DNA from: Membranipora membranacea
Taxonomy: Eukaryota; Bryozoa; Gymnolaemata; Cheilostomatida; Membraniporidae
Direction of reading: 5' to 3'
Length of the DNA stretch: 64,000 nt
Assembly (NCBI GenBank): GCA_914767715.1
Contig: OU612072.1
Span: 14,446,001-14,510,000, forward strand
Part shown: positions 38,791-51,389 of the stretch, in pieces
Layout: every line of letters begins with the position of its first letter
Numbering within the stretch: the stretch's first letter is position 1
Made by a program: the position numbers and the translations under genes
The notes under the pieces: model-generated
What the model was told of the DNA's origin: nothing
Seen by the model: the letters and a program-made list of their open reading frames with translations, nothing else
Databases searched by the model: none

Positions 38791-40900
38791 TACTTTGACC
38801 AGCTACTACCATTATAATTCTAGTAGTCTTGACATGTATCAAGAGTTGTCTGCCTCGACAGGACGAGATACTGTCCCGAGGAGAAAACTCCTGCGAGACC
38901 GGGAATGGTCTCGTCTCGTTGCCATCACTAATTCGCCTATGACAATTATCTCATTGTCGCAGAGATTCCAAAGACCCTTTTACTGAATTAAGGTGAGTTT
39001 ACACTAGGACGTTATAGTGAGTATTTCTGAATTGCAACTGTTATCACACCTTTGACAATTTGGCACTTGGAATAAAGCTCCTTTGGGGTATCAGTTAAAC
39101 ATCAGAAACACAACACTACGATCACGGACAAGTTTGAACTCCAAAATTAGCCGATTCTGGATCATTCTGCTGTTTCCTTGGGCTCCTCAGGTTATGATTT
39201 GCCTGGACTAATGAAGTCATGATAATAGGAATAAATTCAGTGTCCTTGTTTTGGCATTACCTCAGTTTGTGAACTTAATTTGGTCATGTAAGAGTAATAA
39301 GACCAATATTACATCATGACTTCGAGTAAAAACTGTATCAATGTAAGCCCCCTAGGGTTAACATAATATTTGTTAGCAGCAAGCTCTCTTTTCTCATCCA
39401 TTCAGGAGAAAATTTTATTGGACGGGAGTGAAAACAGTTGTAAAAAAAGTGGTACGATGTAGAAATTGACTGAAAAGAAAAATTATACTGGAGCTCTACA
39501 TGAAAATGAGGCAAAAAATTATCTCAAAAATTAAGACAGAACTATTCACTAGCAACTAGCATATTGGAAAAAGAAACTTTCTTCAACTTCTCAGTCCTAC
39601 ATTGAGGCATTCTCATTGCCGACGACACTCTAGTTAGGCAGTTGGTATTCTTCACTATATTATTGTTAAGTGGATGGCCATTGTTGACAAGTAATGGTTT
39701 GGTAGTGGTTTTTCCATTGCTGCTCAATGCACTTTGAGATAGGTGGAATTTTATGTGCTTCAAAAATGAACTCCCATATAAAATTGTTCAGCTCTAACAT
39801 CTTTGTTTTTAAACCCAAAAATAACTGTGATTATTATGGGTTTCTATTTTCTATTGAAATCAGGAGTGGACAAAGGAATATGGCTGATCAATATTTCTAT
39901 AACCAGGATAAAACAATACTATAAAAACTTAGAAAAAATAACTGATCGATTCCTTTCAAGGCCAATGTTCACTACAATGAGCATAATTGTCTCCCTCACA
40001 TCATTGTAGGTATGAAAGACATGGAGCCTTTCACAGAGATATTTTTTACAAATGAAGCAGTGGTGTGTTGAGTGTTGTAGCAATCTATTTATACAAAGCC
40101 ATTTATATAAGGCCTCAATTGTAAGCAATTGATTTTGGAATTTCCAAATACAAGTACGATCAAGAAAGGTGATATAAGTTCTCCCCAGCGTATTCTGTCA
40201 TTTTCCGATGACTAATAATCTACGTCAATCAATAACTCCGAACAATGTGTTTGCGTAGTCAAAGGCTTATAGCGCTATAGAGTCTTAGATATTTTTATGT
40301 CATAATAGAAAGGTCGTTCAGTGATTTTCAGTTTTCCCCTAGAAGAATATGCACATTCAGATGTCGCTTACATTTCAATAGAATCAAAAGTTTGATGCTA
40401 TTGCTCTTTAATCATGTACATTATGTAGGCGTATCTTGTGGCATAATGAGCGCTTGACATGACTCCCCGTACCCTTCAGGTTTGTTTTCACTACCTACAG
40501 TCAGACGTTATCAATATGTTGTTATTCATTAAGTGGTGCCGACGCTTCTGTAATAAGTTGGATCACCAAACTTACCGGTTCAGCCTCATTTCAACAGTGT
40601 CGCCACTAGGAATACCTGAGAAACCGACATTTGTAGAATGTTTTTGTAGGTTTTTGAGCTTTTTGCAATGTAGGCACCCATTAGCCAGTCTTGCTTGGAC
40701 CATAGGTCATAAGGCACCAATTGTTGAAAACTTACTCACTCAGCTCACTTTGCGGTTTGTGTGATCAAATACAATTCAAATATGGCATATATAAATTCCC
40801 ATTTCTAGTGTTCTATGTTTGACAACGTCTGTATTTCATAGTAACCCATCCTATCTAAGCATAATATATATATAAAAGCTATGTTTTGTTCACTATTTTG
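38791..40900. other. No recognised gene
   Basis: Short ORFs without motifs; no repeats with clear ends noticed. Confidence 0.4.
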
Positions 40901-40903
40901 AAA

Positions 40904-42360
40904 CCTGTTTATAAACACCAATATTTTATGTAATTCCAAAATAAAAGACATTCTATCTATTACACTGACGTGATGCGACTGAAAACCCTACGGTAGTACT
41001 TATGTGAAGACTGTGTATCTTAGAATACAACCAATATATGAATGTTATACACCGGTGAAAGATTACTACTAGAGGAGTTTCTTGTACTTGCATGTCTTAG
41101 AATCACCTGCTTATCCACAGGTCTACTCCAAAACCTGGGATTTTGGCAATGTTTGACTGCCCCCTTGAGTTTTTGTTGTTTGAAGGTAATTCATGGTTTA
41201 GAAAACACATCCAACTTTTATGTTCTCTGGAGTCAAAAGAAATTTGGACAGCACTTCCCTGAGTATTCTGTTTGAAAGACTACCTCCTAAGCTGCTCATA
41301 CATACCTCATTTGATAGATTTAGTCACCTGTATGTCTTTCAGCAAACAATTTCAGTTCAAAAATCTATTGAAATCGTGCGCAGACGAACTCAGAGAGAGC
41401 CAATGTTTATAATCTGATTCAGGGCCGTAGGCCAAATGACCAAGTTCTGAGGCTTTGTGCTTTAATTATTTGTCAGGATTTCTGATTGGTTGCAATTGAA
41501 GTACAAGACATTTCATTGGTTTATACATTGGTTGTATTTCTTAATTATTTTGAGTACGGACGCATCATGAAAAAACTTGAAAGTGTTTATAAACATTGGC
41601 TCTCTCTGAATTCATCTGCGTCTGCGCATGATTTCAAAAGATTTTTGAACTGAAATTGTTTGCTGAAAGAGCTACAGGTGACTAAATCCATCAAATGAGG
41701 TATGTATGAGCAGCTTATGAGGTAGTCTTTCCAACAGAATCCTCAGGGAAGTGCTGTCCAAATTTGTTTAGACTCCTGAGACCATGAAAGTTGGATGTGT
41801 TTTCTAAACCATGAACTACCTTCCAAGAACAAAACAACAAAAACTCAAGGGGGGCAGTCAAACATTGCCAAAATCCCAGGTTTTGGAGTAGACCTGTGTG
41901 CTTATCATAAAATGTTTGTATACCTTGAAACTTGGGCACAGAAATGGTCCTTTATTGGTTTGGTAGAATTATTTCGTTCTTCACTTTGACAATAGGACAA
42001 AGGTACTTTTCACTATTAGGTAACCTGTTTATATTCGCCAATATATTATTTGTGTTCGAAATAAAAATATTCTATGACACTGTTGTGATGCTACTGAAAT
42101 CCCTTCAAAAGTACTCATGGGACAACAACAAACAGCAGTGAGACAGTGTTTAGTTTCTTAGTATACAATTAATATATCTAGCATGTAACATTGTGCACCT
42201 GTGAATGATCACTACTAGAGCAGTATTTATCCTTTCATACCTTCGAATCGAGATGCCCATTAATCATTGTATTGTATTGTATGCTTAAAAATGTGGGCAC
42301 AAAAATGGTCCGTAAGTGATTTGGTCAGATTTTACAATTCCCTACTTTGACGACAAGACA
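40904..42360. repeat. Direct repeats flanking the 783-bp foldback element
   Basis: The stretch at 40904-41100 (AACCTGTTTATAAACACCAA onward) recurs in the same orientation, diverged, at about 42020-42240. A second string (GGGCACAGAAATGGTCC, 41935) recurs at 42295. The foldback element at 41116-41898 lies between the copies. Confidence 0.7.
41116..41898. mobile_element. 783-bp foldback element with perfect 8-bp target duplication
   Basis: Ends are CACAGGTCTACTCCAAAACC and its exact complement, and the long arms (about 41116-41415 and 41590-41898) are imperfect reverse complements around a spacer of roughly 175 bases. The flanks are TGCTTATC on both sides (41108-41115 and 41899-41906). No protein-coding capacity. 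The 8-bp duplication suggests mobilisation by a hAT-like transposase (inference). Confidence 0.88.
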
Positions 42361-43230
42361 AAGGTACTTGTAGATAAACAATTTCCTCTTTTTGAGAGAA
42401 GCCAAGTGATTTCTTATACTGTCTGTAGATCTGTGTGGGAGATGAGTTTGTATCTGTGCGTAATCTGGTGTCTGGCCTTTACTCATGTATCTGTCAAAAA
42501 GGATAAGTCAAATAAATTCATGGATCTGTTTTCGTCTGCATATATCTGTAAATTAATAAAGAGAGTCGAACATGAATTCACAACGTACAAAGATCACTGT
42601 ATTTCTCTCAAAGAGAGAATATCAACTCATTGGGACAGGAAATCAATGAGGAGGCAACTCTAAAATACAATGACTATAATCCAAGTCATTTAAATACGAT
42701 GCACTGGAAACCTTTGTCAACTTTTGGACCAACTTGAGCTTGGAGAAACTCTATCAAGTCTGTGGTGAACAGACAGGTCGGCTACTAGGCCAAATTTTCA
42801 GTTTCAGCCATGCTTTGTCTACCACAAAATCACTAGAAATAATTGACTTGAAATATAAATACCTTTTGTTAGGATATAACGTTCTGTATAACCGCTAGGA
42901 AGGTAAAGATCATCAAGTTCAACTGGTCAGACTAACTTGAGAGTGAAGTTTGATTGAACTTTCGGAAATTTGATTAATATCAACTCAAGCAAATCTCGAT
43001 GACTTGATGCCTGTCCACAGTGCTGTAATACTATACAGGACTATACTGGACTATACAGGTTGTTTAACCCCTTCAACATGTCACTAATGCAACGGCGACC
43101 CAATAGGGGCAACACAAGATTAAGAACATTCGGAGACACAAAATACAGTGTAATAATTAATTAGTGGGAATATATACATATTAAATCTTAAGTTCTCATT
43201 ATTAAAATTGTATATATATTATAACTCACG
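42361..43230. other. No recognised gene; unassigned ORF at 42316-42663
   Basis: A 115-codon plus-strand ORF at 42316-42663 starts inside a repeat and has no recognisable domain; it is not called as a gene. Confidence 0.35.
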
Positions 43231-43434
43231 GAGACACTAGATTATGCAGTTTCTATCCTCGTGGAGAGTCCATTTATAACCTTTACCCCAGTAAGCTGAC
43301 GCTCCTGTAGGTAACTCATTATCATCGCTACTCTCATCTATGTACCTGAATAACCAAGTAAAATACATGGCTGAGAATTCACACACACAGGTCTCATAGA
43401 CATGGCTGTATTAAAGAGAACATACGCAATTATG

Positions 43435-43694
43435 AAGTGAAGAAGAAGGTTGCAGTGGTTTGGACAAGTGTGCAGAAGATAGAGAGAGACGATGACACCA
43501 GAAGAGTACATGAGATGAGAGTCGAAGGAAGGAAAAATCAGGGAAGTCTAAAGTATAGATGGAACAACACAATCAGGATGGATCTCCCATCCTGTTCCCT
43601 CAGTGAAGAGGACAGGATTAGATGGAGAAGTCTAATCGAGCTAGGCCTCCAACAGACACCCGCTACCCATACAGGACAGAGAGGAGATAGGTGA
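43435..43694 (+). pseudogene. LINE 3'-end fragment (RTE/jockey-type tail)
   Basis: Encodes DDDTRRVHEMRVEGRKNQGS and an RMDLPSCSLSEEDRIRWRSLI-like segment. This matches the RRLxWFGHV...GRRKRGRPKxRW...DL tail that ends many LINE polyproteins. The RRLQWFGQVCRR part lies in a different frame just upstream, so the fragment is frameshifted and dead. It lies just upstream (minus sense) of the terminal exon of the SPRK-rich gene. Confidence 0.75.
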
Positions 43695-46600
43695 GGATGC
43701 GATTATGTGGAGAGGTTCAGAAGAGAAAGGTATTGAACATGTTAAGCATTGACGGCTGATCAAGTGCAGCTTTTATCAGTGTACCAGCAATGAGTTGCTG
43801 AAATAGTGCAATACAGTATTAATTACATCACTCTGTTTGCAGGATTATTTTAGACTAGACAAGACTAACTCACATTCTGAATTTTTTTTAACATTTAAAT
43901 CTGAAAACTTTGTCATAAGCAACTGCCTGACTATAACATGATTTGGTCTTTGGATAGTCTTAAAGATAAGCAAATTACTAAGAGGGGGGAGGAATTAAAA
44001 TTATTTTACAAAACTACAATATTACACATACTTACCCCCCATCTGTTACACTGTAAGAGTTATATTTGACAAGCAATGAGTTGTCCCCCTTCTCTCCTGA
44101 TATTGGTGAAGTAGTTCCAGTTTTTTCAACTTCTTCAGAGGCCTGACCTTGTTTAGCGGCTGCAAAAAGAAGAAAACCACAATGGTGATAGTAAGAATCG
44201 CTGTTGAGACACAACAAGGTAACAGACGACAAGAAAATGCACATATATAAAGTCAGGGTAGAAGTTGGAAAAGAAATGACCTTGTTTGCATTTGTTCTCG
44301 GTGCCCTGCTTGGCAAATGAGTGTCCACTAGTTACTGAGTTAGGGAAACTATCAAAACCAATATGTCAAAATAATTCCAAAAGGTTTTCGATGCTGATAT
44401 TGATAAATTTCGCTTGCCAACTTGACATTATTGATGTAGTCATATTTGTTGTCTCACCTTTCCTTACAAATTGCTGAGATGGTGTCTGAATCGATCCAAC
44501 ATCAGCTGGTCTATCAGGAGTTTTCCGATGCATGCTCGGAGATGTAGATGTTAATATCGGAGACGGATGTGAAGTGAACATTTCTCCTTCAGGTGTTACG
44601 ACAAGATGAAGAAACTTTTCACTGCTTAGAGTCCACTCTGGAGAAGATTGAGAATCCTGATCCCCGGGGCTCTGAGCTGTTACCATAGTACTGTCACCGG
44701 AGGAAGAGAGATGGTTCGGGTTTTTAGGTGTGGCAAAGGGATGACCTTGGGAGCTGTGTTCACTCAAACTTGTATGATCTCTTTTTCGCTTTTGTGATGG
44801 TGATGACTGTCTAGTTGACCTTGCAGCTTCAGATCTGTCATGAGGAGAGCTGCGGAGACGCTCGGACTGTTTACTGCGGATTTCTTTGAGCGGTTTACTG
44901 GAGGGAGATTGAGAAGAACTCTGTTTGGTGGGAGAATTTTTTTATTGTGTCACAGGGCTTCCAACAGTAGATGACTCGAGATTTGGGTCATTTAGGAGTT
45001 CATACAATGCATCAGGTAGCTGTACACGAGGCGAGGTCCTCTTACTGACGACTCCTGTTGAGCGTGTCAGAGCTCAGTTATCGATATGTTTGCTGACAGA
45101 AGAAGATATGATTTCAACTGGCTTACTAGCCATGGCCTGTACTTGTGTATTCTTAGCCGACGATGTGCTGCTTGTGACCGTTCTCAGTGAAACCTTCTAT
45201 TGAAAGACCGTGTTAATAGGGAGACTTTTATTTCTCGGTCTTAATTTTATCAAACTCTTTTGGAATTGAGGAAGTTTGGCTTTCTTCTTCTGCATCAACA
45301 AACTTAATTTGCTTCTTCTTGAGTTCTTTCTCTTATCCAACACAACAGGCTTCCTCCTTGAGCTGCTCTGAGCTGGACTTGATGACTTTGCTGCTGATAA
45401 CTTTAAATTACTCTTAATGTTACCAGATTCTTTTTCTACTTCTGTAGGAATTGTGTGCTCTTCCTCTACAGGTGTTCCTGCTCTGATAACGGCTCAACAG
45501 AGAATTGAAATGATCTGATTGAAATGTTTGATTGCTGTGTATTTATACCCTTAGTTAGCAGGTTTAATGGCAAATAACATAAGACTGACGACCCCTCATT
45601 AGGACCCTGATGGATTCAAGCCAGACAGCTATCAAATTTTAGGAGACGGTATAGCTGCTATGATCATGCTAGTGGTCCTATTTTACTTGATATAAACAAT
45701 CAAATTAAAAACCTCAGTGTCATCAAATACCCTTTTAAATGTTATCTAATAATAAGTATTGCTAGTTAAGGTTCGGCTTAATTTTAGCTAGCTCTAAATT
45801 TGGCTAGCTAAGGTTGGAGTACGCATAAAGTGGAGAAGGTCTGCAGATGTCAGACAGCCACAAACATAGCCACTCCAAGCAACTTCAGTAGAGCTAACTA
45901 TATACCTCATGTCTAAAAATATGCCAGGATTCACTCATAACAATAGCAGAAAATTGACAATGATCAAAAATGATAAACCATCTAGGTTACTCCAGGTAAT
46001 GTGTGCTTGAAATATGTACTGACACTTCAGCTTTCATACCTTCCTTTTGTCGATGAATGTTTTGGGTTGGAATTGATGCTGTTATATGATATTGTTCAGT
46101 GGGTACAGCCGCAGACTTCTTCAGACTTTTATTTGAGGTAGTTGTGGATCTTCTTGTCAATCCTCTCTTTGATCTCCGTACCCCAAGCCTTGCTCCACGG
46201 ATCCTTGGTCTTAGTCTATGCAAGCTGAGCTTGAACTGTGACTGCTTTCTGTGAGCTACTTTTGTTTTATTTCTCAACTGTGCTCTTCCGGTGGTGGACT
46301 GAGCTGGACCTGCCTTGTGACCAGGTGTTGTGTCTGAAGAGACAGTTTGCTTTACTGGTGTTGCTCCTTCAACTTCAGGACTTGATTTTTCCTCTTTAAA
46401 CAAACAACACAATAATAGAACCGGGCTTAACTTAAAAGGGCGTAATATGATGGATAAAAGTTGTTATTTAATTCCAATAAAAAAATTCAATATTTCTAAA
46501 ATATAGCTGATTTCTAGTTTGTGTTAAGACATCTTTTGCTATTTGATTTGACAAACCTCAAAATTAGCAAGTTGAGACACCTTTAGATTGATTGACACAT

Positions 46601-49600
46601 GATGGATACAAATATAGTGAACAGTTGGAAATGAATTATTTAGTGATAAGTGAGATCGAGACTTTGAATTTTGAGTTATGTCCACCTGTGACATTGGAAG
46701 GGCAACTCCACATTTAGCAAGTAATAGTCGAATGTTAGAGCAAATCAAATTGAAGCTTGTCCGACAAAGATTTCAGGTAATTTGATCAATATCTCCCCAT
46801 GACATTGTGTATGTGAGACTCATAATCAGTATGCTTAATAGATTTGCGATCATTACGTCTTTCTCTCAATCTCAAACATTCCAAAAACTTACCTGGTAAA
46901 TCATCTGTTTTGTTAGCATCAACAGCTGTCACTGACACAGAGATTTTTCTAGGACTGCTGCTGAGATCAGAGACGCTGGCGTATTCTTCACCATTAATCA
47001 CTCCGTTGTTCCCAGCTTTATCAGCTACAATAGAAAATTAAGCCTCCGGTGTTCACTTATTGTGCAGAATGATTTTGGATAATTTTTTTTCATATCATTT
47101 AGCTGTAAAACAATAAAAAATACACTGGGCAGCTTATGCCAGGAAACTCAACCAACAAAAAATCACATCAAATCACATAGTGGTGCTCAACACATATTAC
47201 TTTGGTAAGTAGTATGGGTATTAGTAGTAAAGTATATTTATTTGAGTTTCCAGTGAGAAGGCATGGGTTAACAGGGGTTACTAGCAGGCTGGGGCAGAGT
47301 GAGACTCACAGCAAAGCATTACTTACATCTCAAATACAATAATGGATTATTGTCAAGTTACCTATACCAAGTGCATTATAGGTCCATGCTGTATTTTCAT
47401 GTTATATTACTAAGAGATTGTTGAGATGATACAGGGAGCCCTGGTAAGAATATCAAATTCTGTGACAAAAGGTGGGCGGGCGTATGAAATTCAGAGCGAA
47501 GCAAAAACATAAAGATATTTATATGTTCAAGGAGCAGCGCAAACACATCTCAAATACAAAAATAAAAACGCTGAAAGATTGTTCCAGTTGGCTTAATGTT
47601 GGCTAGCTCTAAATTAAGCTAGCTGAGGTGGGAGTGTATACAAATTAATCAGGGTGAGTAATTGTCAGCTAGCCTTAAATTTTAAGCTTATTCAAGCATG
47701 TTCAAAACAGGGAACTTTTTCTCCTCCGTATATTTTCTTCTTCAGGGTATCTCGAATCAATGACAGGACTAATCACATCACTAATTCAGCTTTTATTTAT
47801 TACCTGTATTTTCGTGCGACTTCCTGGGGCTTCGCCTGAGATACACTGCTTGCTCCTTTGTCCCTTCTGTGATGTTTGTATCAGTTCCAATACTTGCAGT
47901 GTCTGTAGAGAAATGATCAAAACGAAACGTTGAAAACTATTACAGTGAGTTGCCGTTAATTAACAAAGCTAGTCATAGCAGGCATTATGAGTAAAAGATT
48001 GATGAACGATCAAATAAAAAAACAAAAATATTAATTCATCAAGGATGAATAGAACTATGTCACATACATGCGGCAACCAAAGCTGATAAGCCTTGCTAAG
48101 AAGATTGATGCTACACTGAACACTCAAGACATCTAGTAGAATTTTTTTTGCAAAATTAAGCGAGTTTGAATATTAGCAATACAAAATCATGCATGAACTC
48201 AAACCTTCAGTTCTCAGTTTATCCGGAGTGATGTTGTGTGATTTTCCTGGTTTGGACAGACAATGTTTTGTAGGCTCAGATTTCCTCGGACTGCGACGTA
48301 ATACTGGTTGTAAGTTCATTACTGGTGCGTTGCTATCTTGACTGACTGGAGTAAGTTTGCTGGGGCTGTTTCTCACATCATCAAAGCTCAGCACCCTTTT
48401 AGGAGATTTCTGTTGAGTTATACCATCATCTGCTAAGTTTTTCTCTGTAGTTTTCCTAGGTGATTTCTTTGAAGTTTTCTTTTCTGTCACTTTGACATCT
48501 GATTTTGAGATGTTTATAGTTACAGTTTGAGACTCGACAGATCTACCTTCCCCATGAGCTGGACTATGAACTGGTTCGTGATAGGTGAAGTAGCTGTTCA
48601 GTACTTGAGAGATGGTCATATAACTTTGCCATCATCTGTTTGATCCCCACAGTCACAGAGGATAATTGGTGAGGGAGAATACTTTGGTGAACTAAAAATA
48701 GACTGACAGCCTCAATTAAGCAATCAAGGGGAGTGGTATTTCAATTAGTATGGGCGATGTTAATGGCAATAAATTAATCAATTTCGTTTTGTGTCTATTG
48801 TCATTTGATTGCATGTAATGCAACACAAAGGGGCTGATCAGGAAGATCAGAACTAGAGTGATGAATTATAGTTGTGCGTACTCAAACACCAGAGCTCGGT
48901 GGCCACAGATAAATAATTTAAATTAATTCATGTGCTAGACTCCTCGGAAAGATTGATATGATTGTTAGTACATATATTTCATTTCGTTTTATATTACATC
49001 CGTTGTTTGTTTTGATTTCTGCAAGATATATATCATAAATCAACCTAGGATCAATGAGAGGTGTTTCCTCTCCTTATCGTTAAATGATAGGCCTTGAATA
49101 ATGTTCATCAAATCCTCTGCAGGATAATCCTGCAACAAATCCATCACTGTTTTAATCTATACGAAAAACTAAGGAACGCCAAGTTGTTCAGTTCATAAAC
49201 ATAACTGTGTTGTCATTAGATTGATTTGCATTTTGTGTCAAATTTCAAAACTAGGAATTGTCTTCTACTAACCAAAGTATGGACAACTCTCACTTGGTTT
49301 CTTATGTTTCATCAGGGAGAGTGGGAGAGGATATCCCACCCTCCCTGGTTTCATGGGAATTGAAATTCACCATGTATCATTGGATGAGAGTCTCCCAGTC
49401 ATTTAAAGTCTTAACATACCTGTTGCATGCGAGATAGAAGTTGTCCGCTCTCAGTATCAGATAGTATATAAGTACATGTCTGTACAAGATGGTCACAAAC
49501 CGTATTACCACACTGATCAGATAACTCCGGGTCTGACAGGAACTGTATCAACAATACAAACATATAACAATACAAACATATAAGATTAAGATATGAGATT

Positions 49601-50079
49601 CTAATTGCGAATAGTTTGGGTAGTGGAGACATTCATTCTTAATATCAGTATCAATAAACTGCATTATCGCCAATCAATGTTTCGGTGTTGTTTTTCCAAT
49701 TGTTTCTGCTAAAACTATTTAAAAGAAGTTTGATCGATTATGAATAAAATGCAGCAGCTATGTTTCTCGAGGGACTTTGCGGATTATTTCCAGACTATAA
49801 AGTGATGGTGGCTATACAGCACATGGTCAAACATCAGGTTAGAACAAGGGAATAATTTGTCAGTTATTATAACCCCATTTTGAAGCTGAAATACCAAGCC
49901 AATAAGGCATATTCCTCTAAGAGCATACGAAGAACAATAAGGCACATTCCTCTCATGAAAAATCTAAGAGCATACGAAAAAACAATTCATTAAGGTTTCT
50001 TCGCTCCTTACCAACCTTCAAACTCACAAAATCTGACAATCCTATGACTATAAAGATTCAGTCAACAGTAGGAAGAAAG

Positions 50080-50494
50080 CAGTGGCGTATATTATCACTC
50101 ACGGCCCACGGATATCCGTGAGTGGCTGAATAGCTCAGTGTGTAGAGCGTTCGCCTCATAATCACTGGTAATAAGATTGTTGTGGGTTCAAATCCCATCA
50201 AGGTCACTTTTTTTTCAAATGGGTGCTTTATAACTGGAGCATTTTTACTGTAATCTTCTACTGCTATTGAGTTGTTTTCTGAAAGTACCCAACAGCTCAG
50301 TGAGCTATTGAAATACCTCTCTGCTTGCACTATTTTGCTACCGATATGCAAAAATTTCCGTGGTGGGAGGGCGCTTATGCGCCCCTCCCACACCTTCCCC
50401 GCCACGCCTACGGCGTGTGGATCAGGCTGCGCCCGATTATTATGCTCATCTCTGAAAAGTCAGTGAGTGAAATTTTTTAGAATATACGCCCCTG
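50080..50494 (+). mobile_element. hAT-type MITE carrying a tRNA-like sequence, copy 2
   Basis: A 415-bp copy of the element at 2872-3268, in opposite orientation. It is flanked by a perfect 8-bp duplication GAAGAAAG (50072-50079 and 50495-50502), with ends CAGTGGCGTATATT and AATATACGCCCCTG. The tRNA-like part at about 50122-50207 has D arm GCTC/GAGC, CTCATAATC as in elongator tRNA-Met (anticodon CAT), a T arm GTGGG-TTCAAAT-CCCAT, and about 12 extra bases between anticodon and T arm. It lies in an intron of the SPRK-rich gene (between exons 49420-49542 and 50591-50774). Confidence 0.9.
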
Positions 50495-51389
50495 GAAGAA
50501 AGTCAATTAGCCACATAAACTGTTTTGTGGAACTGTATGCTAGGAGCTGCACAAGCCCGATTTAGAAAATTCCAAATCCCTGTGACCTACCCATCTCATT
50601 ATTAGATGCTCTTTGCTCATATCCTCTAGCCTCAGTACCCAGTACACAAACTGCCAATGTCGGACTGCGTTGTCTTCTAAGAGAGCAGGTAGTAAGGACC
50701 TCGGTCTTGCTTCAATCATCTCACATATGCTGGCCAGTCTTCGAACCAAATGCAAAATAAGCAAGATATTGAACCTGCAAAGGAAAATCGTATCAGCCCT
50801 ATAACTTTCAGTATGCAATAGACTTATTAGCAATAACGTAGGTACAGTATAGCCAAGATTTCTACGAACAAGCTGTGAGGGTCTCTGATTCTAAGAGGGT
50901 GGAGCTCATTTGTAATGAGTCTCCAGGGAGTATGCAGGGAGTGTCAACTTTAAAACATCAATTGCAGTTGATTGCGAAAAGGCATCCTAGCAGGGAAAAA
51001 TTTCACCAAGCAGATTTCTATCTTCCTAGGTACAAAGTGATGATAATAATATCACTGTGACTGGAAACAGAAAACAAACGACTGTACAATAAATCATAGT
51101 GATATACACAAACCTTTTGACTCCGAGGTCTTCCCTGAGAAACTCAACCTGCTGTTCAACATCTTCGGAATCTTCAGAGATACATCTTGGACAATAGCCT
51201 GCATCTAATACTTCTGTGAAGGAATACCGTTTAATAAATACATGTACGCCTAGAAGTTAGTACCCTGGCCACCAAGTGACAGGACGGATTGATCTAACTT
51301 GTCCTACTGAGGACCGTGACTGATGTGACGTCTTTACCAAGGTCGGCTAATGATATAATGCTGGCCAACACTAATTGGTAGCATTTTAG

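Larger units (their letters stand above)
43237..51213 (-). pseudogene. Multi-exon gene for an unidentified SPRK-rich nuclear-type protein, with three in-frame stops
   Basis: Minus-strand exons with agreeing phases: 51114-51213, 50591-50774, 49420-49542, about 48205-48635, 47804-47902, 46893-47024, 46040-46393, 44458-45480, 44036-44159 and 43237-43345, ending at a TAG (43237-43239). The upstream part is helical (NILLILHLVRRLASICEMIE). The rest is disordered, Ser/Thr/Pro-rich and basic, with repeated CDK-like SPRK sites (KKSPRKTT, LRRSPRKSE, LRRSPRKSH, SSSPRKIS) and VRRSKRG. The last exon ends in WTLHEDRNCII. I do not recognise the family; a chromosome or replication protein is a guess. The big exon has TAG at 45197-45199, TGA at 45074-45076 and TAA at 44942-44944, all in the frame that the flanking junctions require. 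The exon at 48205-48635 is one base out of phase. It is either decayed or badly assembled. The 5' end is missing; a LINE sits upstream. Confidence 0.65.

Noticed and set aside
38579-38842. Minus-strand ORF with SHPR repeats as a repeat protein
   Set aside because: It is the antisense translation of the 12-bp tandem array.
42316-42663. 115-codon ORF as a gene
   Set aside because: It starts in a repeat, lacks motifs, and no neighbouring exons or promoter could be tied to it.
50122-50207. A functional tRNA-Met gene
   Set aside because: About 12 extra bases lie between anticodon and T arm, acceptor pairing is imperfect, and the sequence lies inside a transposable element present twice.
43237-51213. 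Naming the SPRK-rich gene as Treslin/TICRR or RIF1
   Set aside because: The CDK-site-rich disordered tail is suggestive, but the helical exons do not show the residues I associate with either family, so no symbol is given.
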